Origin: Insolitispirillum peregrinum
Lineage (GTDB): Bacteria; Pseudomonadota; Alphaproteobacteria; Rhodospirillales; Rhodospirillaceae
DNA: 64,000 bases
NCBI RefSeq assembly: GCF_900156605.1
Contig: NZ_FTOA01000003.1
Location: 186,001-250,000, forward strand
Direction of reading: 5' to 3'
Below, in pieces: positions 1-7,428 of the stretch (within the stretch, counting starts at the first letter, position 1; each line of letters begins with the position of its first letter). The notes below the pieces were generated by a model. That model had not been told where the DNA came from. It searched no databases and worked only from the letters and a program-made list of their open reading frames with translations. A program made the translations under genes and the position numbers.

Positions 1-1026
1 CTGGCCGGTGCGCGGAATGTCGATGGCGCTGTGCCCCTCGGACAGGGCCGAGGCGACGCGGGTCATGTCCTGCATGGCCCCACCGATATGGCGGGCAAGG
101 ATCAGGGCCACCCCGACGGTGACCAGCAGCACCAGTCCCATCACCATGATCGCGGTTTGGCGCGCCTGTCCGCTTTCGCTGGCCACCTGCTGCTCCAGAG
201 CCTGAATGTCAGAACTGGCCTTGTCGGCGATCAAGCGGATGGCAGCAACCACCTGCTGTTCGTTTTTGGGCAAGGTCTCGTTCAGATAGGTCGAAACGGC
301 GCGGGAGTCCTCGACGGCCTTGTTGAACGAGTCAATCCAGCCCGGCATGATCGACAGCGACAGGTTCAACTGTTCATTGACGCCGGGGGCGGTGATGCCC
401 TTTTTCTGCTCGCTGGCGATCAGCTCGTTCAGTTCCTGCAGGGCCTTGCGGGTGGCGTCGAGGTCCTTTTCGTTCGAGACGTCGAAGTAGCGCTGGATGC
501 GCAGGCGGGCCAGCAACAGTTTTTCCTGCATGGTGCCGATCTGTGCCGCCAGGCGATAATCGCCACTGTCTTTTGCCAGCTTGGCAGCTTCGGACAAACC
601 TTTGCGGACCTCGATCCCCAGCGGGGTGACCTTGTCGACCTTCAGGCTGTACAGGCTGCGGGCGTTTTGGGCCATCGGCGTAAAACCGTCCTGAAACGCC
701 TTGACGGCGGCAAGGGTGGCGGTGCTGTCAGGCAATGAGCCGGCCTGTTTCAGCACGGTGGCAAACAGGCTGTTGGCGGCATTCAGGTCGCTGTCAGACA
801 GCGATTGAAAGAAGGTGCGGGCCAGACGGCTGGCATCAATGATGTTGCTTTTGGCTTCGAGAACGACCTGCACGCGCTGGTCGCCTCCACTCATTTCCGA
901 GGACCGGTGGGCCATGTCCCCCATCTTGCCGAGCATGAACAACATGACGGCGGTGTTGATCACCAGCAGCAGAGCCATGCTGAGCAGGATTTTCGGAAAG
1001 ATGCGCAAGTTCTGGAAAAGGGCCAT
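1..1026 (-). CDS. Methyl-accepting chemotaxis protein, N-terminal part (cut by window edge)
   Basis: This is the first 342 codons of a leftward reading frame that leaves the window still open. The protein begins MALFQNLRIF and has a membrane segment at about residues 10-33, a largely helical periplasmic domain of about 250 residues, and a second membrane segment at about 289-311. A HAMP-like linker begins just before the edge (RHIGGAMQDMTRVASALSEG). This is the standard layout of a four-helix-bundle ligand-binding chemoreceptor; the methylation and signalling hairpin would lie outside the window. The start has AAGGA nine bases upstream. It is divergent from the transporter at 1263, so the 236 bp between them should hold both promoters. 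The ligand cannot be inferred. Confidence 0.88.
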   Translation of the reverse strand, partial: MALFQNLRIFPKILLSMALLLVINTAVMLFMLGKMGDMAHRSSEMSGGDQRVQVVLEAKSNIIDASRLARTFFQSLSDSDLNAANSLFATVLKQAGSLPDSTATLAAVKAFQDGFTPMAQNARSLYSLKVDKVTPLGIEVRKGLSEAAKLAKDSGDYRLAAQIGTMQEKLLLARLRIQRYFDVSNEKDLDATRKALQELNELIASEQKKGITAPGVNEQLNLSLSIMPGWIDSFNKAVEDSRAVSTYLNETLPKNEQQVVAAIRLIADKASSDIQALEQQVASESGQARQTAIMVMGLVLLVTVGVALILARHIGGAMQDMTRVASALSEGHSAIDIPRTGQ

Positions 1027-1262
1027 GATATCTTCCTTGGACGGGCGACCGGTCGACAGTGCCCCCTTCCTGTCGAAGTGGGGGGGAACAAGGCATTCTA
1101 ACCGGGAATGGAATGAAATGGTATATTGCTTCCGCCAAGTAACATGGGAACACGGCAGGGTGGATTCCAATAGGACAGAAAGCAGAAAAACCGCTATCCA
1201 TGTCGGTGGCCCGGCCTGACAGCAGGGGCTGTCGCGTATCCCTCTGATATGGAACCCGAACT

Positions 1263-2192
1263 GTGACTGACACTGTGCATCCGTCCAGCGGCAAGGCAAC
1301 GGCAACCGGTGTGCTGGCCCTGGTGTCGTGGGCAACGCTGGCCATTCTGACCGTGGGGGCAGGGACTGTACCGCCGTTCCTGATGGTCGGTCTGGCCTTT
1401 ACCATTGCCGCTTCGCTGGCGGTGATCAAGTGGCTGATCAAAGGGGAATCGCCGCTGGTGCACCTGCGTCAGCCGTTACGGGCGTGGGCGCTGGGGATTT
1501 TCGGGCTGTTTGGCTATCACGTCCTGATCTTCCTTGCCCTGCAAAGCGCACCGCCGGTCGAAGCCAACCTGATCAATTATCTGTGGCCGTTGCTGATCGT
1601 GTTCTTTTCCGGCTTTTTGCCCGGCCACCGTCTGCACTGGTTCCAGATCGGGGGCACCCTGATGGGGCTGATCGGGGTGGTGGTGCTGGTGCTGGGTAAA
1701 AGCGGCCAGGGGCTGAGCTTTGACCCGCAATATGCCGTTGGTTATGGCGCGGCGCTGGCCGCAGCGGTGGTGTGGGCGGCCTATTCGGTGCTGTCCCGCC
1801 TGTTTGCCACCGTGCCGACCGACGCTGTCGGTGGGTTCTGTGCCGTTGGCGCGGTGTTGGCCTTTGTCTGCCATGCCCTGTTTGAACCGGCCGGGTTACC
1901 GCAATCGCTCACCCAGTGGGGGCTGGTGCTGCTGTTGGGGCTGGGGCCTGCGGGTGGGGCGTTCTTTGTGTGGGATATCGGCATGAAGCACGGGGACATC
2001 CAGTTGCTGGGCACCCTGTCGTATGCGGTGCCGCTGATGTCGACGCTGTTGCTGATTGTGTTCGGGCCGGGGGCCCTGAACTGGGGCGTCGCCCTGTCGT
2101 GCCTGTTGATCGTCGGTGGAGCCTTGCTGGCCAGTCTCGACCGCTGGCGCAAACGTCCTGCCGGGGATGCCGTGACGGCGGAGACTCCCTGA
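1263..2192 (+). CDS. DMT-superfamily (EamA) transporter
   Basis: A 309-residue protein made almost entirely of hydrophobic segments, about ten helices in two EamA-like halves, as usual for drug/metabolite transporters of the inner membrane. The helix pattern and length resemble the YddG branch, which exports aromatic amino acids, but I cannot confirm the substrate. GTG is taken as the start because the frame opens there and the hydrophobic domain follows about 15 residues later; no strong ribosome site is visible. It is divergent from the chemoreceptor and convergent with hspQ. Confidence 0.85.
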   Translation: MTDTVHPSSGKATATGVLALVSWATLAILTVGAGTVPPFLMVGLAFTIAASLAVIKWLIKGESPLVHLRQPLRAWALGIFGLFGYHVLIFLALQSAPPVEANLINYLWPLLIVFFSGFLPGHRLHWFQIGGTLMGLIGVVVLVLGKSGQGLSFDPQYAVGYGAALAAAVVWAAYSVLSRLFATVPTDAVGGFCAVGAVLAFVCHALFEPAGLPQSLTQWGLVLLLGLGPAGGAFFVWDIGMKHGDIQLLGTLSYAVPLMSTLLLIVFGPGALNWGVALSCLLIVGGALLASLDRWRKRPAGDAVTAETP

Positions 2193-2201
2193 TCAGGGGC
2201 A

Positions 2202-2234
2202 GCCTGTCCGGTGAGGAAGTCTTACCGGGCAGGC
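2202..2234. terminator. Shared terminator between convergent DMT gene and hspQ
   Basis: An 11-bp inverted repeat (GCCTGTCCGGT and ACCGGGCAGGC, one G-U type mismatch) around an 11-nt loop fills the 43 bp between the two convergent stop codons. There is no long T tract, so termination could need more than the hairpin. Confidence 0.55.
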
Positions 2235-2235
2235 A

Positions 2236-2565
2236 TCAGTTCAGGACGTGCGGCAGGGGGACGTAATAATCGTCTTCCAGCGTGGCGAAATAGACCTCGA
2301 CGTCGGGGTGATCGACCGGGTCGCCGCTTTCGTCTTCCTGCAGGTTCTGTTCCGACACATAGGCCATGTAGGGGCCGTTCTCGTTCTCGGCCAGCAGGTG
2401 GTAAAACGGCTGGTCTTTGGATGGCCGCATGTCCTCGGGGATGGACTGCCACCATTCCTCGCTGTTGGAAAAGGTCGGGTCAACATCATAGACCACGCCC
2501 CGGAATTCATAGACCCGGTGGCGGACAATCTGACCGATATGGAACCGCGCTGTGCGGATGGGCAT
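2236..2565 (-). CDS. hspQ: Heat-shock protein HspQ (YccV family)
   Basis: A 109-residue protein matching the HspQ / hemimethylated-DNA-binding (YccV) family over its whole length: an N-terminal beta-rich region (FHIGQIVRHRVYEFRGVVYDVDP), the central EEWW segment and the conserved AYVSEQNL stretch. HspQ is known in enterobacteria as a heat-shock protein that affects DnaA stability and Lon specificity. A frame extending six codons further upstream exists, but I chose the MPIRTARF start because AGGAG lies seven bases before it. It is a single gene between a chemoreceptor and a convergent transporter. Confidence 0.93.
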   Translation of the reverse strand: MPIRTARFHIGQIVRHRVYEFRGVVYDVDPTFSNSEEWWQSIPEDMRPSKDQPFYHLLAENENGPYMAYVSEQNLQEDESGDPVDHPDVEVYFATLEDDYYVPLPHVLN

Positions 2566-2605
2566 TAGGGTATCTCCTGTCACGGCGGGGTCATATAGCG
2601 CAGCG

Positions 2606-2629
2606 CCTCCTCCCCTGCAAGGGAGGAGG
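2606..2629. terminator. Hairpin between the cytoplasmic chemoreceptor and hspQ
   Basis: A perfect 9-bp stem (CCTCCTCCC / GGGAGGAGG) with a 6-nt loop lies 55 bp past the stop of the leftward chemoreceptor and 40 bp before hspQ. No T run follows, so the terminator reading is tentative. Confidence 0.4.
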
Positions 2630-2683
2630 GCACATTCGGCGCTGACAGCCGAGACAGGGGGATGATTACTGGCCGGGACTGTA

Positions 2684-4132
2684 TTACAGCAGATAGCCCA
2701 TGCGGAAGCCGCCCCAGTGGCGGCCCTGAATGGTGATCGGGGCGGACAGGTCCTTGCACATCACGAATTGCCCGCCGCCCATGTCACGGCGATAGCTGGT
2801 CAGGCGGAACGGTTTGGTGTTCTGCCCGGCCGCCAGACCGGTGGGGTCATTAAAGATGCGGCGGTTGCGGCAATTGGCGGCGTTCCACACCGGGTCTTTG
2901 CCTTGCGGCTGCGAGTATTTGCGATTGTGGGTCGGCAGATAGCCGTTGCGGTCAACGGCAACGCAGAACAGGATCTTGCTGTTGCGGGTCAGCAGCTCTT
3001 CCTGAATGGTGGGCAGCAGGCGATCGGTCAGCTCGGTAAAGCGGGTGGTCACCTGCTGGGGATCGGTGCCGGGAATCGGGGTATAGCGTTCGTCGAACAG
3101 GTCGGTGAGGCTGATCTGGCGGGCCTCGATCGCCTGTTCAAAGGCCTGGGTGATCCGGCGCGCGCCTTCACTGACCACATCAAGGAACAGCGAGTCTGCG
3201 GTGCGATAGCCCGCCAGCAAGGCGGTTTCGACCACCTTCTGGGTTTCCCACATCACGCTGGTGACCTGCTGGGCCGCCCCGCGCAGGGCGGTATTTTCGT
3301 GTTCGACCTCGGTGGTCAGGGTGCCCAGGGCCTGCACCACGCCGCGACAGCTTTCCTCGTTTTCCTCGGCCTCGCTGGTGATGGTGCTGATGCGGTGCGC
3401 CATCTGGGAAATTTCGCTGCTGAGGGTGGCGATGGTCTCGGCCAGTGTGCCGGTGGCCTGTTCGACGGTCCCCGCCCGGGTGATCGACGAGGCGCTTTCG
3501 TCGTTCAGTTCGCTGATGATGGTCGACAGCTGACCGACGGTTTCGACAATGTGCGAGGTGGCATTGCTGGTCTGTTGCGCCAGCGCCTTGACCTCACCCG
3601 CCACCACGCCAAAGCCCTTGCCGGCTTCTCCGGCGCGGGCGGCTTCGATGGTGGCGTTCAGGGCCAGCAGGCGGGTCTGGCGGGCAATGGCCTCGATTTC
3701 CTGCGACACATCGGAAACCCGTTGCAGGGCGGTGGACAGGCCGCCAAGGAAGGTTTCAATCTGGTTGACCGATCCGACCAGCGTCTGGATTTCACGAGTG
3801 GCCTGCTGCATGGTGCTGCTGGAGGCATTGGCCCGGTCCAGAACCTGACGGCTGACCTCTTCGGCATCACGGGCGGCATGGCCAATGTCGGCATTGGTCG
3901 ACGCCATGTGTTCGGCGGCAGAGCGCAGGTCGGCGAATTGTTCGACGTGCGAACTGATCCGCGACGAGACGTGATCCAGCTCTGAACTGACGTTTGCCAG
4001 ATTATCCCACAGGCCACCGATGGTCTCGGCCATCTGCTGTGCATTCCGCTCTCCGGACGGAGTCGGTGAACCGACCTCGAGGGCAGACCGCATCACCCCG
4101 TCGGGGGCGGCAAGGATGGGGGCCATACGCAT
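2684..4132 (-). CDS. Soluble methyl-accepting chemotaxis protein with C-terminal sensor-like domain
   Basis: A 482-residue chemoreceptor with no membrane segment. The signalling hairpin is clear in the middle ([20 protein letters not shown], then [12 protein letters not shown]), flanked by coiled-coil helices. After it come about 150 residues ending in a conserved-looking block ([12 protein letters not shown], then [13 protein letters not shown] and [11 protein letters not shown]) that reads like a small PAS/Cache-type fold placed C-terminal to the signalling tip. Such cytoplasmic receptors are common in Rhodospirillaceae. The frame is open a further 60 codons upstream, but GGAGG seven bases before the [12 protein letters not shown] methionine decides the start. 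Ligand unknown. Confidence 0.88.
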   Translation of the reverse strand: MRMAPILAAPDGVMRSALEVGSPTPSGERNAQQMAETIGGLWDNLANVSSELDHVSSRISSHVEQFADLRSAAEHMASTNADIGHAARDAEEVSRQVLDRANASSSTMQQATREIQTLVGSVNQIETFLGGLSTALQRVSDVSQEIEAIARQTRLLALNATIEAARAGEAGKGFGVVAGEVKALAQQTSNATSHIVETVGQLSTIISELNDESASSITRAGTVEQATGTLAETIATLSSEISQMAHRISTITSEAEENEESCRGVVQALGTLTTEVEHENTALRGAAQQVTSVMWETQKVVETALLAGYRTADSLFLDVVSEGARRITQAFEQAIEARQISLTDLFDERYTPIPGTDPQQVTTRFTELTDRLLPTIQEELLTRNSKILFCVAVDRNGYLPTHNRKYSQPQGKDPVWNAANCRNRRIFNDPTGLAAGQNTKPFRLTSYRRDMGGGQFVMCKDLSAPITIQGRHWGGFRMGYLL

Positions 4133-4304
4133 GGGTTTTCCTCCGGAAGTGGCCTCGCTGCGGGCAGGCGAGCGGGCCTGTTTGCCTTTTTTGACGGGAC
4201 TTTTGGATGGTCCTCTTGGGCTTGTGAAGCGATTATTATGCAGGTCGATATAGGTCTGGCGCAAGTCCAGCCAGAGCAACGCCTTATAGGCCTTTTGTCG
4301 CAAA

Positions 4305-4338
4305 CCCCACAATAATACATATATATTCTATAGTGGGG
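4305..4338. promoter_or_regulatory. Inverted repeat around an all-A/T-rich core, candidate operator
   Basis: CCCCAC and GTGGGG arms bracket 22 bp with only two G/C bases, in an otherwise GC-rich genome. It lies in the 377-bp divergent gap between the leftward chemoreceptor and the rightward kinase-like gene, about 90 bp upstream of the promoter at 4402. It could be a regulator site or the control region of the chemoreceptor. The rest of this gap shows no further gene. Confidence 0.35.
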
Positions 4339-4401
4339 GGCTCGCTTGTATAATGTCGATACACCGAGAGTGGCCACTTTTGGGCACATCTTATTCACCA
4401 T

Positions 4402-4430
4402 TTGGATAAGGTGGGTATCGGTGGTATAAT
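4402..4430 (+). promoter_or_regulatory. Sigma-70-type promoter of the kinase-like gene
   Basis: TTGGAT, a 17-bp spacer and a perfect TATAAT at 4425-4430, about 80 bp before the start codon at 4510. This is an unusually good consensus promoter for this genome. Confidence 0.6.
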
Positions 4431-4509
4431 CAGCCCATAAAAGGACGTTCAGAGGCTGCGTCACAAACCCGCGCAGCGGGACGTTGCAACCCCGTCAGGG
4501 AGGGGTGTC

Positions 4510-5211
4510 ATGACCACCACTTTGCACTCTGCCATTCAGGCCCTGCTGTCCAGCACCGTGCTGGACCCGCATCATGAAATGCACAAACCGGCCAAGCCGG
4601 TGATCACCCTGTCGCGCGATCATGGGGCCTTGGGGCGTCAGGTCGCTCTCGGCCTGTCGCAGCGGCTGGGTGTGCCGGTTTATGACCGGGAAATCCTCGA
4701 CAAGGTGGCCGAGCGGCTGGATACCGACCCGCAGACCTTGAAGATGCTGGATGAATGTGTGGCGCGGGCCCGCGACATGTGGCTGGTGCGTCTGTTCACC
4801 GGCAAGGAACTGACCGAAGACGCCTATCGCACCCAACTGGTCAATGTGATCCTGAGTCTGGGGCGTGTTGGCGGCATCATTCTCGGTCGTGGCGCGAACG
4901 TGATCCTGTCGACCTCGTGCGCTTTGCGGGTGCGCATTACCGCCTCGCCCGAGGTTTGTTTGCAACGTGTGATGGCCCGCCATCATCTGGGCGAAGCCGA
5001 AGCGCGGGCACAGATCGAAGAGATCAATGCCAACCGTGGCCGTTTCGTGTGGGAACTGTTCCATCGCCGCAACAGCGATGCCACCAGCTTTGATCTGGTG
5101 ATCAATACCGACCGCTTCGCCGATGCCGAGCCGGTGGTGGACCTGATCGAACAGGCTTATCGCACGCTGGAAAAGCAGGCAGTGGCGGAAAGCACCAAAG
5201 AGCCTGTCTGA
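4510..5211 (+). CDS. Cytidylate-kinase-like family protein
   Basis: A 233-residue protein of the cytidylate-kinase-like family (PF13189). After about 30 variable residues it reads VITLSRDHGALGRQVALGLS, the altered P-loop of this family, then VYDREIL, GGIILGRGANVIL and a C-terminal helix-strand unit (VINTDRFADAEPVVDLIEQA). The true substrate of the family is not established and true Cmk is usually shorter, so I do not call it cmk. AGGGAGG lies eight bases before the ATG and a near-consensus promoter precedes it. It is a monocistronic unit closed by a strong terminator. Confidence 0.85.
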   Translation: MTTTLHSAIQALLSSTVLDPHHEMHKPAKPVITLSRDHGALGRQVALGLSQRLGVPVYDREILDKVAERLDTDPQTLKMLDECVARARDMWLVRLFTGKELTEDAYRTQLVNVILSLGRVGGIILGRGANVILSTSCALRVRITASPEVCLQRVMARHHLGEAEARAQIEEINANRGRFVWELFHRRNSDATSFDLVINTDRFADAEPVVDLIEQAYRTLEKQAVAESTKEPV

Positions 5212-5243
5212 TCGGCCTGTTGTGTGAATGAATGAATGAATGA

Positions 5244-5280
5244 CAAAACCGGAGAGCCTGAAAATGGCTCTCCGGTTTTG
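5244..5280 (+). terminator. Intrinsic terminator after the kinase-like gene
   Basis: A perfect 15-bp stem (CAAAACCGGAGAGCC / GGCTCTCCGGTTTTG) with a 7-nt loop, with its T tract built into the stem. It lies 33 bp after the stop and 12 bp before the convergent VOC gene's stop, so it can serve both strands. A short run of four TGAA units precedes it at 5225-5240. Confidence 0.85.
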
Positions 5281-5291
5281 TTCTGCTGGCG

Positions 5292-5672
5292 TTATGCCTG
5301 CGGCATGGTGGCCGGAACAAACGCCCGCAGGCGGTGGCCGTCGGGGTCGCTGACGGTAAAGGTCAGGCCGAAGTCCATCGCCGTTACCGGCTGCTCCAGC
5401 GTGGCGCCAGCGGCCTGCCAGTCGGCGAGGGTCTGGAGCAGGGTGGTTTCGTCGGCAACGCTGATGGCATATTCCGAACCGCCGCCGGTCATCGTGGCGG
5501 CGGGCTGCACCTTGGCCCGGGCCCACAGGCCGAGCTTGACGCCGTTGTCCAGCACGAACAGGGCAAAGGTGTCGCTGGCCTCAACCGGCTGGCTGGCGAG
5601 CAGGGCGCTGTAAAAGGTGGCGCTCTGGCGCGGGTCTTCGACGTACAGCAGGATATAGGGCAGGGCGGTCAT
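5292..5672 (-). CDS. VOC-family (glyoxalase/bleomycin-resistance fold) protein
   Basis: A 126-residue single-domain VOC protein with two beta-alpha-beta-beta-beta modules: it opens ILLYVEDPRQSATFYSALL and closes FTVSDPDGHRLRAFVP. Metal-site residues typical of glyoxalases are not obvious, so it could be a binding protein or an uncharacterised dioxygenase/lyase. The MTALP start has AGGAG nine bases upstream. The YafY/WYL regulator lies just upstream on the same strand; this pairing recurs in proteobacteria and suggests the regulator controls this gene. A long hairpin at 5714-5750 lies between them. Confidence 0.85.
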   Translation of the reverse strand: MTALPYILLYVEDPRQSATFYSALLASQPVEASDTFALFVLDNGVKLGLWARAKVQPAATMTGGGSEYAISVADETTLLQTLADWQAAGATLEQPVTAMDFGLTFTVSDPDGHRLRAFVPATMPQA

Positions 5673-5713
5673 TGTGGTGGCTCCTGTTGGAAGTGGCGAC
5701 AGGAGGGAGACTA

Positions 5714-5750
5714 CCGCGCACTGCTGACAGTTTTTGTCAGCAGTGCGCGG
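5714..5750. promoter_or_regulatory. Perfect 16-bp inverted repeat upstream of the VOC gene
   Basis: CCGCGCACTGCTGACA and its exact complement are separated by 5 nt, 41 bp before the VOC start codon. There is no T tract in the direction of transcription, so an operator for the adjacent YafY/WYL regulator is more likely than a terminator. Confidence 0.45.
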
Positions 5751-5755
5751 GTCTA

Positions 5756-5811
5756 ATTTTTTGTTCTGTCGCATTGTGCGAAAACCGGTTCCCACTTTTC
5801 GCACAATGCTT
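5756..5811. repeat. TA-flanked palindromic mini-element (single unit), at the regulator's stop codon
   Basis: This 56-bp element, read leftward, contains GCATTGTGCGAAAAGTGGG, then the complementary half, and ends in the GCGACAGAACAAA tail. The same text occurs at 24918. TA dinucleotides flank it at 5754-5755 and 5812-5813. The second TA is the first two bases of the WYL regulator's TAA stop codon. Related loci: 17052, 24918, 62288, 62482. Confidence 0.75.
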
Positions 5812-6512
5812 TAGCTAAAAAACCGCCCGGCCCTGATGCCTTCGGCCTTGCGCCAGGCCGTCAGCAACGCCCGCCGCCGCTGGGGCATGCGGGCGTCGAG
5901 TACGGTCATTGCCTGAATGCGGTCAGTGCGGAAATGGCGGAAGCCCTGCCGGGCCTCGCACCAGGCGATCAGCACCCGCACGCGGGCGAACAGGCCATAG
6001 CCGACCGGCCAGACAATCCGCTGGCTGTGGCTGCCGTTGGCATCCTGATAGGACAGGTTCAGCTTGCGTTCGCGGCGGATGGCATCGCGCAAAAGGGCAA
6101 GGTCGATCCGCTCTGGTTCGGGGGCGGGCGACGGGCCGATCAGCAGGCTGGCACTTTCGAGGGTCTCGCGCAGGTCGGGCGGCAGGACGGTGGCGACTTT
6201 GCTCAGCACGCTGTGGGCGGCATCGGCCAGCGGCTCGTCGGTTTGCTGCATCACCCAGCGACAGCCCAGCGCCAGCGCCTCCAGCTCTTCCGGTGAGAAC
6301 ATCAGCGGCGGCAGCAGAAAGCCGGGCCGCAGCAGGTAGCCAACACCGGCCTCGCCAGTGATGTCGGCCCCTTGCTCTTGCAGGGTGGCAATGTCGCGGT
6401 ACACGGTGCGCAGGCTGACATCAAGCTGTTCGGCCAGAGCCTGCCCGCTGACCGGGTGGCGGTACTGGCGCAACAGGGCCAGCAAGCGCAGCAGGCGGGG
6501 GGCGCGGGCCAT
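5811..6512 (-). CDS. YafY/WYL-family transcriptional regulator
   Basis: A 233-residue regulator with an N-terminal helix-turn-helix of the HTH_11 type (QALAEQLDVSLRTVYRDIATL, residues about 24-44) and a C-terminal WYL-like ligand/nucleic-acid-binding domain (about 140-220). Its ATG directly abuts the TAA of the glycosyltransferase upstream, so the two are translationally coupled. The VOC gene follows on the same strand behind a 16-bp inverted repeat, a plausible target. The stop codon coincides with one end of a dispersed palindromic element. Confidence 0.9.
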   Translation of the reverse strand: MARAPRLLRLLALLRQYRHPVSGQALAEQLDVSLRTVYRDIATLQEQGADITGEAGVGYLLRPGFLLPPLMFSPEELEALALGCRWVMQQTDEPLADAAHSVLSKVATVLPPDLRETLESASLLIGPSPAPEPERIDLALLRDAIRRERKLNLSYQDANGSHSQRIVWPVGYGLFARVRVLIAWCEARQGFRHFRTDRIQAMTVLDARMPQRRRALLTAWRKAEGIRAGRFFS

Positions 6513-7409
6513 TTAGCCCAGTCCGACCAGCGGGCCAATCTCTGACAGGCGGGCGCTGAGAATCAGCTCGCGGTCCGGTTCACCCAGCATCGGGATGATC
6601 AGGGTCAGGTCTTTTGCTCCCAGCGCCAGATGCAGAACCCACAGCGGGTCGTGCGGCGGCAGCGGATCGACCAGCATCCCCCGCTGCGGGCAAAAGGCCG
6701 GGATGGCCTGACTGACCAGCCAGTTGGCACGGGCGGGCAGATAGCAGGCGGGCAGGCGGTGGGCATGGATGGTGCGTTCCAGCGCCATCTGATCGACAAA
6801 GCGGGTGGGCGCTTGCTGCAACAGGGCGCTGATTTCCTGCCCCCAGACGGCCCAGTGCGGTGCATCGGCGCGCAGGGCGAATACCCCCGAGTTCAGCGAC
6901 GGCGTCAGCCCATAGCGTTCGGCATCCGCCGCACCATAGTAGCGCTGGATCAACAGGGCCTTTTGCGACATCTCGCGCTGGTCATGGATTTTCTTGTAGG
7001 CCGAGTGCATTTCCTCGACCAGCGCCATCCGGCCATCGGCAGCCCCCTGCACCAGCCAGTGCAGCACCGCGCCATCCTGTACCCAGGTATCGGCATCCAG
7101 CCAGATATAGGTCTGGAAGCCGGGGCAGTGGCGGGGCAGGAAGGCGCGGACGATCTGCGAGCGGAAATGCCCCGGTTGTTCAGAACGCGAGGGAAACTCC
7201 ACGTCCCAGCCCGGTTCCACCAGCCGGGCACCCTGCTGGCGCACCCAGTCCTGCTGGTCCGGGGTCAGGCCGAGATCGAGCACTGCCAGCACATGCGGCT
7301 GGGCCTGTGCCCGCTGGCGCAACGAGCGCACCAGATCGCGCAGCAGGTCAAAATAGCCGCTGTCGGCAGCGGTGCAGACCACCACATCGGGATCAGTTGA
7401 TGTCCACAC
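6513..7409 (-). CDS. GT-A-fold glycosyltransferase-like protein
   Basis: A 298-residue protein starting with a Rossmann-like strand (VVVCTAADSGYFDLLRDLV), with the donor-site DxD motif in YIWLDADTW and the NSGVFAL motif seen in GT8-like and related transferases. Donor and acceptor are unknown. An open frame extends 78 codons further but overlaps purD. I chose the GTG at 7409 because AGGAG lies eight bases upstream and it starts 19 bp after the purD stop. Its stop abuts the WYL regulator's start. Confidence 0.75.
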   Translation of the reverse strand: MWTSTDPDVVVCTAADSGYFDLLRDLVRSLRQRAQAQPHVLAVLDLGLTPDQQDWVRQQGARLVEPGWDVEFPSRSEQPGHFRSQIVRAFLPRHCPGFQTYIWLDADTWVQDGAVLHWLVQGAADGRMALVEEMHSAYKKIHDQREMSQKALLIQRYYGAADAERYGLTPSLNSGVFALRADAPHWAVWGQEISALLQQAPTRFVDQMALERTIHAHRLPACYLPARANWLVSQAIPAFCPQRGMLVDPLPPHDPLWVLHLALGAKDLTLIIPMLGEPDRELILSARLSEIGPLVGLG

Positions 7410-7428
7410 CGCCGCCTCTCCTGTTGCT

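Noticed and set aside
5225-5240. Short TGAA tandem repeat as a phase-variation tract
   Set aside because: Only four units, located between a stop codon and a terminator, so slippage would change nothing obvious.
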